DNA from: Actinomycetota bacterium
Lineage (GTDB): Bacteria; Actinomycetota; Actinomycetes; Nanopelagicales; Nanopelagicaceae
Length of the DNA: 5,351 nt
Direction of reading: 5' to 3'
Assembly (NCBI GenBank): GCA_009697555.1
Contig: WLQV01000085.1
Span: 1-5,351 of the forward strand
Shown here: positions 1 to 5,351 of the stretch, piece after piece
How the letters are laid out: the number at the start of each line of letters is the position of its first letter
Position numbering within the stretch: the stretch's first letter is position 1
The notes under the pieces: generated by a model
What the model was told of the DNA's origin: nothing
Databases searched by the model: none
Seen by the model: only the letters and a program-made list of their open reading frames with translations
Position numbers and translations under genes: made by a program

Positions 1-36
1 GTAAATTTCTCAGGAAAGAGTCAACCTAGTTTTCAT

Positions 37-44
37 AGGGAGGG
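37..44 (+). promoter_or_regulatory. Shine-Dalgarno site of the response-regulator gene
   Basis: The purine run AGGGAGGG contains a full GGAGG core and ends two bases before the ATG at 47. It is the strongest ribosome-binding sequence in the window, though its spacing to the start is short. It supports 47 as the start. The rest of bases 1-36 shows no gene and no promoter that I can defend. Confidence 0.7.
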
Positions 45-46
45 CT

Positions 47-715
47 ATGAACGAGCGAGTAATTCTCTTCGATAAAAATCCATTTGAATCTGCAATCTTG
101 AGCGCTGCGCTGCAATTGCACGGAGTCTCTGTTGTGGGACAAGTGCGAAATACCGAAATAGCCCGGCGGTTAATTCAAACTCTCAATCCAGATGCACTTA
201 TTGCAGACATTGATGCCGCTCCTGTGGAATGTATGGAATTAATAATTGCAGTGCGAAAACTCAAGCCCGACTTAGGAATTCTCCTGACCACCGTGTCGCC
301 AGATTTGCGAATACTTGGTTTACGAGATTCTCAGCTGCCACCAGGAAGCAAAATTGTTTTGAAACGTAATTTAACCGACCTTAATCTCATCTGCTCTTCG
401 ATCACAGATGCGGTTAGTAGCGCGCTAGAAAGCGCACCATCTCACTGGGTAAAGGTGAATACCCCAAGAGAAGATGAAATTATGCGCGAGAAAATTTCCG
501 CTCTTACAGATATTCAGATCGAAACTCTACGGATGCTCTGTGATGGCTTGAGTAATAAAGAGATCGCCAAGCGACGGTTTGTCTCTGAGAAAGCGATCGA
601 ACAGATTGTTTCTCGGATTGCTGAGGAGCTGGGTTATACATACGACACTCACCAGAATTTGCGAGTCCTACTTGTGGCCGAATACTTTCACTGGCTCGGT
701 GTTGCCCACAAGTAA
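47..715 (+). CDS. LuxR/NarL-family response regulator with divergent receiver
   Basis: Probable cytoplasmic DNA-binding regulator of 222 residues, the usual NarL/FixJ size. Residues 4-125 read as a CheY-like receiver. Asp54, in the hydrophobic stretch LIADID, sits where the phosphorylated Asp should be. Thr81/Thr82 (ILLTT) match the conserved Ser/Thr, and Lys106 (VLKRN) matches the conserved Lys. The usual N-terminal acidic pair is reduced to one acid, Asp9 (FDKNP), so phosphorylation may be weak or absent. Residues 152-197 form a LuxR-type helix-turn-helix: LTDIQIETL, then GLSNKEIAKRRFVSEKAIEQIV. The canonical family reads LTxRE and SEKTVKxHV, so the recognition helix is also divergent. No histidine kinase is in the window, so its partner is unknown. 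It lies 29 nt upstream of the next gene. Control of the downstream operon is possible but only inferred. A strong Shine-Dalgarno fixes the start. Confidence 0.85.
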   Translation: MNERVILFDKNPFESAILSAALQLHGVSVVGQVRNTEIARRLIQTLNPDALIADIDAAPVECMELIIAVRKLKPDLGILLTTVSPDLRILGLRDSQLPPGSKIVLKRNLTDLNLICSSITDAVSSALESAPSHWVKVNTPREDEIMREKISALTDIQIETLRMLCDGLSNKEIAKRRFVSEKAIEQIVSRIAEELGYTYDTHQNLRVLLVAEYFHWLGVAHK

Positions 716-732
716 CTCATCTCCTTATTGGT

Positions 733-738
733 TATATT
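733..738 (+). promoter_or_regulatory. Candidate -10 box for a leaderless transcript
   Basis: TATATT matches five of six bases of TATAAT and fits the actinobacterial TANNNT form. Exactly six bases (739-744) separate it from the GTG at 745, so transcription would begin at or beside the start codon. There is no Shine-Dalgarno ahead of that GTG, which also fits a leaderless message. I could not find a convincing -35 hexamer at 16-18 nt upstream, which is common for this promoter class. This is an inference from position and sequence only. Confidence 0.4.
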
Positions 739-744
739 CAACGA

Positions 745-1008
745 GTGCCACTTGATCTCCCCACTCTGCGCTCACAGTGGAATCAGGTACTCGATCACCT
801 AGAGCGAACTGATCGAGTGACATGGATTGCATTCTTTGATGCGCGATTAGCAGCGCTCGATGGAACAACCCTCACTCTCGATTTCTCCGATAGCCGCAAG
901 TTTGGTGCGCCACACGAATACAGCGCGGTCCGTGATCGACAAATTCAATCTTTGGTGGCAGCAATTTTTTCCATTACTGGAGAGATGCTCGAAGTGGTGG
1001 AGAAGTGA
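745..1008 (+). CDS. Small protein resembling the C-terminal domain of DnaX tau
   Basis: An 87-residue soluble protein with no signal peptide or membrane segment. From memory, its pattern resembles the C-terminal domain of actinobacterial DNA polymerase III gamma/tau subunits: LRSQWNQVLDHL, then RVTWIAFFDARLAALDGTTLTLDF, then a charged stretch and a helix ending near GEMLEVVE. In DnaX that domain follows the AAA+ clamp-loader body, which is absent here, so this is a free-standing relative at best. A replication role is not established. The GTG start has no ribosome site, but a TATATT box lies six bases before it. Upstream in-frame codons down to 715 offer no ATG, GTG or TTG. The stop overlaps the lysozyme start by four bases (GTGA), implying coupled translation. 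Coding status is supported by this tight packing and protein-like composition; the function is uncertain. Confidence 0.72.
   Translation: MPLDLPTLRSQWNQVLDHLERTDRVTWIAFFDARLAALDGTTLTLDFSDSRKFGAPHEYSAVRDRQIQSLVAAIFSITGEMLEVVEK
789..818. repeat. Perfect 9-bp inverted repeat inside the small gene
   Basis: ACTCGATCA at 789-797 is the exact reverse complement of TGATCGAGT at 810-818, with a 12-base loop. It begins 44 bases after the GTG start of the 87-residue gene. It could fold as an RNA hairpin or act as a dyad binding site. There is no following T-run, so it is not a terminator. A stem of this length is only mildly surprising in a window this long, and it may just be coding sequence. Confidence 0.4.
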
Positions 1009-2636
1009 AACGCTCTCTTCTTGCGGGAATACTCCTACTTAATTGTGTCCTGGTTGGCCCAGCGCAGGCAACCACATACAAAGTAACCCTTGCGATTTCT
1101 CAGAGCTTGGCCGATGTTGAATCAACAGTGACTTTATCTGGTGCGATCGCTCCGATAAAGAAGAGCGTGCCGATTTCAATTCAAGTAAAGCTTAATGGAA
1201 AGTGGCTTCCCACCTTCCTCGCGAGTAAAACTAGCTCCACTGGTAAGTGGAAGATTGTTGCCAAGGCCACCGCCCTTGACGCCGAAGTTGCTTATCGTGC
1301 CGTTGCAAAAGTCCTCAAAAAATCTTACATATCTCCTGCAGTAACTCTGGCGGTTCAGCAACGGAGCCAAATTTCTGAACTTGAGCCACAAACACTTATT
1401 GAGCAGGCAGGTCCCGGAACACGTATTGCCGGAATCGACATAAGTAAATGGCAGCACCCCAATGATCGCCTGATTGATTTTGCCAAGATGTACAAGGCAG
1501 GTGTGCGCTTTGTAATGATCAAGGCATCAGATACCCGTGATTTATCTGATGCGCTGGCAAATAAGTGGGTAAGAGTTGATGCAATCGCGGCAAAGAGCGC
1601 TGGTCTCTATACCGGCTTTTATCACTACGCAACTCTGCCCGATTCCACTTATGCGGCAGTCATTGTTAAAGATGCTCAGACGCAAGCACAGAAGGCAATT
1701 TGGCGACTAGCAAGCATCGGTGGCTACACCACTCGCGATTTATCGTATGCGCTCGACTTAGAAAATAATTGTGTTCGGACTTCAAGTAATGGAAGTTGTG
1801 CCAAATATGCCTCTCGCAATGCAGTAACACTCTTTGCCAAAACGTGGCTTACAACTTTTGCAGAGAAGACTGGCCGCAAACCAATTCTCTATTCCTACTC
1901 ACAATTTCTTGAGAACGCCATGACGCGCGATCCCGCCTTGGCACAGTTCCCACTCTGGATTGCGCATTACTCCATTAACCCGGCTGACCCATTAGCTCAG
2001 CCTGGAAAGAAAGTTGGTGGTTGTTATGTGCACTCTTGGACATCTGCCAATTGCCAATCTGAATGGACGATCTGGCAGTACTCATCCTGTGGAATTGCCG
2101 GCAAGTATGGCGTGCCAGGATCACGAGTAGATCTCAATGTTTTTCGCGGCACATCTGATTCATTTCTTAATTTGATCAAAGGTACATGGACGCCAGAGGC
2201 GGCTGACATGATGCCAGTGGGCGAAACTTCAACGATGCAGATTCTCTCGACGCAAAGTAGTGCATCAAATAAACCATTAATTTTCTCAGTAAATGTCACT
2301 CGACCCAGTGGTGATCCCGTTGTCACGGGAACAGTGAAATTTGTCGTGGAGCAACCTGCACTTCTTCCTTATAAATTTACGCAGACTGCACTTCGTTCGA
2401 CAAGTGGTTCATGGACTCTCACCGTTAAGAACTTAGCGGCTGGTATTTGGAATGGAAGTGTCCTCTTTACCGACATCTCTGGAACGCATGGCGATGTTGC
2501 AACTCCGGTAATCATTTCGATCGCACCCGGGCCAACTCCATCACCAACGCCGCAACCCACCCCTAGCCCTAAGCCTGTAACCACGCCTAAACCAGTGGCG
2601 CCAGTCGATACATGTAAGAATCAAATCCGTAATTAA
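1005..2636 (+). CDS. Secreted GH25 muramidase (lysozyme) with Ig-like domains and Pro-rich tail
   Basis: Exported 543-residue enzyme predicted to cut the beta-1,4 bond between N-acetylmuramic acid and N-acetylglucosamine in peptidoglycan. Residues 1-22 are a signal peptide (MKRS, hydrophobic core, then AQA cleavage before Thr23). LLNC at 11-14 is a poor lipobox. Residues 24-118 look like an Ig-like beta domain. Residues 139-390 are the GH25 barrel: GIDISKWQ with Asp145, FVMIKASD, GFYHYA, the acid pair Asp251-Leu-Glu253 (the family DxE), PILYSYSQF, WTIWQYS, and VDLN with Asp376. The spot usually held by Glu in IKxxEG is Asp176. Residues 405-507 resemble a second Ig-like domain, and 508-535 are Pro/Thr/Ser-rich. 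Cysteines 256, 265, 340, 350 and 362 lie in the catalytic part, so disulfides are possible. The GTG start overlaps the previous stop by 4 nt and has GGTGGAG two bases upstream. Likely roles are wall remodelling or attack on other cells. Confidence 0.92.
   Translation: MKRSLLAGILLLNCVLVGPAQATTYKVTLAISQSLADVESTVTLSGAIAPIKKSVPISIQVKLNGKWLPTFLASKTSSTGKWKIVAKATALDAEVAYRAVAKVLKKSYISPAVTLAVQQRSQISELEPQTLIEQAGPGTRIAGIDISKWQHPNDRLIDFAKMYKAGVRFVMIKASDTRDLSDALANKWVRVDAIAAKSAGLYTGFYHYATLPDSTYAAVIVKDAQTQAQKAIWRLASIGGYTTRDLSYALDLENNCVRTSSNGSCAKYASRNAVTLFAKTWLTTFAEKTGRKPILYSYSQFLENAMTRDPALAQFPLWIAHYSINPADPLAQPGKKVGGCYVHSWTSANCQSEWTIWQYSSCGIAGKYGVPGSRVDLNVFRGTSDSFLNLIKGTWTPEAADMMPVGETSTMQILSTQSSASNKPLIFSVNVTRPSGDPVVTGTVKFVVEQPALLPYKFTQTALRSTSGSWTLTVKNLAAGIWNGSVLFTDISGTHGDVATPVIISIAPGPTPSPTPQPTPSPKPVTTPKPVAPVDTCKNQIRN
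2526..2594 (+). other. Pro/Thr/Ser low-complexity tail coding segment of the lysozyme
   Basis: Residues 508-530 alternate proline with threonine, serine, glutamine and lysine (TPSPTPQPTPSPKP core). Such segments act as extended linkers or wall-spanning stretches in secreted actinobacterial proteins. Here nothing folded follows: only about a dozen residues remain, ending in TCKNQIRN with a lone Cys537. No LPxTG sorting motif or C-terminal membrane helix is seen. The tail may be a simple extension into the wall. Confidence 0.75.
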
Positions 2637-3767
2637 ATGTACGCTGGTGCCCTCATGGCAACAGTAAAGAAATTGAGCGCAGGAGTCATTCGCACCGATC
2701 GCGAAATGGCTGATGGCCGCACAATCCGTTATTACGATTCGACTCCCGCAGAACACAGCGCGATTGATCAACGACCAAAAGAAGCCCAACCCGAAATTGG
2801 GCAGATGCGCTACGACGCACTCCTAGGTGAGTGGGTCTCGATGGCAGCACATCGCCAAGCGCGCGTATTCCTTCCACCTAAAGAGATGTGTCCACTCTGT
2901 CCTAGCCAAGGTGAATTACTTACTGAAATTCCTGAAAACAATTATGAAGTTGTGGTCTTTGATAATCGCTCCCCATCATTTCGACCACCAAGTACTGATT
3001 GGAAATTGCCAGTAATAGATAGCCTCAATACTCCTGATGGCCAAGCTGCAGGTAAATGTGAAGTGGTCTGCTTTACGCCACATCATGAAGGCTGCTTTGC
3101 CGATCTCTCACCACAACAAGTCCGCGCGGTCATGGAAGCTTGGCGCGATCGCACGCGCGAACTTTCGCAAGATCCCTACATTGCCCACATCGCACCATTT
3201 GAAAATCGCGGTGAAGAAGTTGGCGTAACGATTAGCCACCCACATGGTCAGATCTATGCATACTCATTTATTCCACCGCGCACTCAGAAACATCTAGAGA
3301 TCGCTCGAGCCCATCACGCAAAAACTGGTCGAGTCTTAATGGATGACATTGTTGCCCGTGAGATCCACGACGATGTCCGCATCATTGCCCGCAACAAACA
3401 ATGGATTGCTTACGTTCCTTACGCGGCTCGTTATCCCTTTGAAATTCATGTCGCACCACTCAAGCCAGTCGCCGACCTTGCTCTCATTTCAGATATTGCA
3501 GCAGATGCTTTTCCAGAGATTGCACTTGAAGTTCTGAAGCGACTCGATGGTGTATTTGGAATGCCCATGGCATACATGGCCTCCTGGCATCAGGCGCCAG
3601 TGCGCGAAGGTCACGATGTACTGCGTCTGCATTGGCAGATCACCAGCGTTCGCCGCGCACCTGGGAAGTTAAAGTATTTAGCTGGCTCTGAATCAGCATT
3701 TGGCGCATTTATTATGGACATGAATCCCGAGCAATCCGCCGAACAGCTCAAGAACGTTCAACTCTAA
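2637..3767 (+). CDS. galT: Galactose-1-phosphate uridylyltransferase
   Basis: Cytoplasmic Leloir-pathway enzyme exchanging UMP between UDP-glucose and galactose-1-phosphate, giving glucose-1-phosphate and UDP-galactose. It is a HIT-superfamily protein of 376 residues, about family length. The active-site His201-Pro-His203-Gly-Gln205 is present; His203 is the nucleophile that carries UMP. Zinc ligands are visible as Cys85 and Cys88 (CPLC), with His150 (TPHH) and His201 completing the site by alignment to E. coli. WHQAP (His318) and His332 match the C-terminal metal region. The start is ambiguous. ATG 2637 directly follows the lysozyme stop and mirrors the galT-galE junction. ATG 2655 (Met7) has a weak GGTG six bases upstream and also leaves the conserved MADGRTIRYYD segment intact. 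I kept the longer form. Likely translated from the same message as galE and galK. Confidence 0.95.
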   Translation: MYAGALMATVKKLSAGVIRTDREMADGRTIRYYDSTPAEHSAIDQRPKEAQPEIGQMRYDALLGEWVSMAAHRQARVFLPPKEMCPLCPSQGELLTEIPENNYEVVVFDNRSPSFRPPSTDWKLPVIDSLNTPDGQAAGKCEVVCFTPHHEGCFADLSPQQVRAVMEAWRDRTRELSQDPYIAHIAPFENRGEEVGVTISHPHGQIYAYSFIPPRTQKHLEIARAHHAKTGRVLMDDIVAREIHDDVRIIARNKQWIAYVPYAARYPFEIHVAPLKPVADLALISDIAADAFPEIALEVLKRLDGVFGMPMAYMASWHQAPVREGHDVLRLHWQITSVRRAPGKLKYLAGSESAFGAFIMDMNPEQSAEQLKNVQL

Positions 3768-4724
3768 ATGCGCGTATTAGTAACAGGTGGCGCTGGATAT
3801 ATTGGCTCTGTCGCAGTTGCGTTGCTGCGACGCGATGGTTACGACGTTACCGTCCTTGATGATTTAAGCACTGGGCACCGAGATAGCCTTCCTGCCGATG
3901 TGCGCTTTGTTGAAGGCAGCGTGCTTAATTCCGCCATAATTGCAGATGCGCTCACCGATTGCGAAGCGGTAATGCACTTTGCGGCAAAGTCATTAGTGCC
4001 TGAATCTGTTGCAAAACCTGAGTTGTATCACGATGTAAACGTCAATGGATCGAAGAATTTACTAGCGCAGATGAAACTTGCCGGCGTTAATCGCCTGGTC
4101 TTCTCATCAACTGCTGCAACGTACGGTGAGCCAGAAGTCATTCCAATTACTGAAATCTCACAGACCAATCCCACTAGCCCGTATGGTGCAACAAAGTTAG
4201 AAGTTGATCACGCAATCACAGAGGCAGCAAAGCGCGATGGACTTGCAGCGATTAGTTTGCGCTATTTCAATGTGGTCGGCGGAATTAAATTAGATCGCGG
4301 TTGGATTAGTGAGCGTCATACACCCGAGACTCATTTGATTCCCAATCTCTTGCGTTCGACTAGTGCTAATCCGATTAAGATTTTTGGCAACGATTGGCCA
4401 ACTAAAGATGGCACTTGTATCCGCGATTACATCCATGTGGTGGATTTAATTGAGGCACACATCGCTGCACTAAAAGCAGCCAAGACTGGTAGCCACGAAA
4501 TTATTAACCTCGGTAGCGGTAGCGGGTATTCGATTTTGGAAGTCATCGCTGCAACAAGTGCAGCACTAGGTACTGAGCTCCCTTATGAAATGACAGCGCG
4601 CAGAGCAGGCGACCCAGCAGTATTAGTTGCAGATATAAGTAAGGCGCGCACTCTTCTGGGATGGCAGCCAACTCGCGATCTCGCTCAAATGGTCAACGAC
4701 ACCTACGAAGCAGCGCAAGGCTAA
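3768..4724 (+). CDS. galE: UDP-glucose 4-epimerase
   Basis: Interconverts UDP-galactose and UDP-glucose with bound NAD, closing the Leloir cycle and also supplying UDP-galactose for glycans. It is an extended short-chain dehydrogenase/reductase of 318 residues, typical of short bacterial GalE. The Rossmann motif GGAGYIG (Gly7, Gly10, Gly13) follows the first strand, and Asp31 in VLDDLSTG fits NAD ribose binding. Catalytic residues are Tyr139 and Lys143 (YGATK), with Thr115 in SSTAATYG at the Ser124 position of E. coli GalE. RYFNVVG (165-171), DYIHVVDL (220-227) and RRAGDPAVLVAD (278-289) are family landmarks. The position of E. coli Tyr299 appears to be Leu286, so activity on N-acetylated sugars cannot be judged. 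The ATG directly abuts the galT stop with no clear ribosome site, suggesting reinitiation. The start is unambiguous because the Rossmann strand begins at residue 2. Confidence 0.95.
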   Translation: MRVLVTGGAGYIGSVAVALLRRDGYDVTVLDDLSTGHRDSLPADVRFVEGSVLNSAIIADALTDCEAVMHFAAKSLVPESVAKPELYHDVNVNGSKNLLAQMKLAGVNRLVFSSTAATYGEPEVIPITEISQTNPTSPYGATKLEVDHAITEAAKRDGLAAISLRYFNVVGGIKLDRGWISERHTPETHLIPNLLRSTSANPIKIFGNDWPTKDGTCIRDYIHVVDLIEAHIAALKAAKTGSHEIINLGSGSGYSILEVIAATSAALGTELPYEMTARRAGDPAVLVADISKARTLLGWQPTRDLAQMVNDTYEAAQG

Positions 4725-4728
4725 GTAG
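4717..4728 (+). promoter_or_regulatory. galK translation-start region with bounding in-frame stop
   Basis: AAGG at 4717-4720 lies eight bases before the galK ATG at 4729 and is a plausible, modest Shine-Dalgarno inside the last codons of galE. TAA (4722-4724) ends galE. TAG at 4726-4728 is in the galK frame and immediately precedes the ATG, so galK cannot begin further upstream. Ribosomes finishing galE would release five bases from the galK start, favouring coupling. Confidence 0.6.
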
Positions 4729-5351
4729 ATGAATCCAGTAGCAGTTGCCTTCGCCCAACTCTTTAATAAAGATGCCCAAGTAGTTGCATCGGCGCCGGGT
4801 CGAGTAAATCTCATCGGTGAGCACATCGATTACAGCGATGGTTATGTACTCCCCTTTGCCATTATCTGCCGCACAACTGTTGCGATTGCGAAGCGAAATG
4901 ACCGCTTGATTCGCATTGCTTCGCAGCAACGCGATGGCACCATCGTAGAAATTGCAGTATCAGAGTTAATGCCAGGAACTGGCGTTGACTGGGCTCGCTA
5001 TCCCCTCGGCGTTGTATGGACGATGGGAATTTCCTCTGGGCTCGATGTTCTCATCGATGGCAATGTGCCACTAGGTGCTGGTCTTTCTTCATCTGCTGCT
5101 ATCGAATGCAGCATGGCAGTTGCACTCAATGAATTATTCCAATTAGGACACTCCCCCGAGACTCTCTCTAAGCTCACCCAAAAAGCTGAGAATGATTATG
5201 CAGGTATGCCATCAGGCATCATGGACCAGAGTGTTTCGCTTATGGCAAAGGCTGGTTCTGCCCTACTTCTCGATTGCAAAGACTTATCAACTCGACATAT
5301 TCCTTTTGATTTGGGAAAGCACGAGCTAGAACTACTGATTGTCGATACCCA
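4729..5351 (+). CDS. galK: Galactokinase, N-terminal part (cut by window end)
   Basis: Phosphorylates galactose with ATP to galactose-1-phosphate, the first committed Leloir step; cytoplasmic GHMP-superfamily kinase. The window holds 207 complete codons, a little over half of the usual 380-400 residues, and the frame is open to the edge. The galactokinase signature is at residues 24-42: GRVNLIGEHIDYSDG, then YVLP, with Ile33 where Thr is commonest. The GHMP ATP-binding loop PLGAGLSSSAA is at 114-124. AENDYAGMPSGIMDQ at 153-167 carries Asp166, matching the catalytic Asp of the family. The C-terminal GHMP motif lies beyond the edge. The start is fixed by an in-frame TAG directly before the ATG. 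It is last in the visible galTEK order, four bases after galE, so one transcript is likely. The truncation is an artefact of the window, not a pseudogene. Confidence 0.95.
   Translation, partial: MNPVAVAFAQLFNKDAQVVASAPGRVNLIGEHIDYSDGYVLPFAIICRTTVAIAKRNDRLIRIASQQRDGTIVEIAVSELMPGTGVDWARYPLGVVWTMGISSGLDVLIDGNVPLGAGLSSSAAIECSMAVALNELFQLGHSPETLSKLTQKAENDYAGMPSGIMDQSVSLMAKAGSALLLDCKDLSTRHIPFDLGKHELELLIVDT

Noticed and set aside
27..32. TAGTTT as a possible -10 box for the response-regulator gene
   Set aside because: It fits only the loose TANNNT form, has no visible -35 partner, and would leave a very short leader; the window edge prevents a proper judgement.
964..970. T-rich run (TTTTTT) near the end of the small gene, considered as a terminator
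   Set aside because: No stable GC-rich stem precedes it, and it lies within an open coding frame that overlaps the next gene.
860..1042. Plus-strand 60-codon open frame overlapping the small tau-like gene
   Set aside because: It lies in another frame across two better supported genes, its product is cysteine- and tryptophan-rich without family likeness, and the 745-1008 frame fits the 4-nt overlap with the lysozyme.
2369..2584. Minus-strand open frame opposite the lysozyme tail, rich in Gly and Val
   Set aside because: Its Gly/Val repeats are just the complement of the proline-rich codons on the plus strand; there is no ribosome site and no recognisable domain. The other minus-strand frames at 1176-1457, 2024-2326, 2541-2789, 2686-2877 and 4623-4929 are likewise shadows of real genes.
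2784..2802. Hairpin GCCCAA/TTGGGC with a 7-base loop in early galT
   Set aside because: The 6-bp stem is short, has no T-run after it, and sits inside a conserved coding gene, so neither a terminator nor an attenuator is supported.
1143..3152. Two copies of GCGATCGC (1143-1150 and 3145-3152), the cyanobacterial HIP1 octamer
   Set aside because: Two copies in coding sequence are more than the simple expectation but far below HIP1 density in cyanobacteria, and the gene content does not look cyanobacterial.
4729..5351. galK considered as a broken gene because it has no stop
   Set aside because: The frame stays open with intact family motifs right to the edge, so it is simply cut by the end of the window.

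Overview
The window is a compact, all-plus-strand bacterial segment. It carries five complete genes and the first part of a sixth, ordered: LuxR-type response regulator, small tau-C-domain-like protein, secreted GH25 lysozyme, galT, galE, galK (cut by the window end). The GalT sequence style, the galT-galE-galK order (known from Streptomyces galTEK), a TANNNT -10 box just ahead of a GTG start, and the likeness of the 87-residue protein to the actinobacterial DnaX tail all suggest an actinobacterium. Base composition is only moderately GC by eye and gene spacing is close to zero. That resembles small-genome freshwater Actinobacteria (Nanopelagicales/acI type) more than high-GC soil relatives. 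The taxonomic placement is inference.

Layout. Bases 1-46 hold no gene, only a purine-rich ribosome site at the end. Bases 47-715 encode a regulator with a receiver-like N-terminus and a LuxR helix-turn-helix. A 29-base gap follows, holding a TATATT box placed so that transcription could begin at the next start codon (a leaderless candidate). Bases 745-1008 encode an 87-residue protein. Bases 1005-2636 encode an exported GH25 muramidase flanked by two probable Ig-like beta domains and ending in a Pro/Thr/Ser tail. Bases 2637-4724 encode GalT and GalE. Bases 4729-5351 encode the N-terminal 207 residues of GalK.

How it fits together. From 745 to the window end, genes overlap by 4 nt, abut at two TAAATG junctions, or are 4 nt apart. 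One transcript with translational coupling is therefore likely. GalK, GalT and GalE form the Leloir pathway: galactose to galactose-1-phosphate, uridylyl exchange with UDP-glucose, and recycling of UDP-galactose. The cluster could serve catabolism or supply UDP-galactose for surface glycans. The muramidase just upstream makes a cell-envelope link conceivable but unproven. I see no CRISPR array, insertion sequence, tRNA, rRNA or convincing terminator. The window is mostly ordinary housekeeping and accessory metabolism. The least explained pieces are the small tau-like gene and its placement with the lysozyme at the head of a gal operon.
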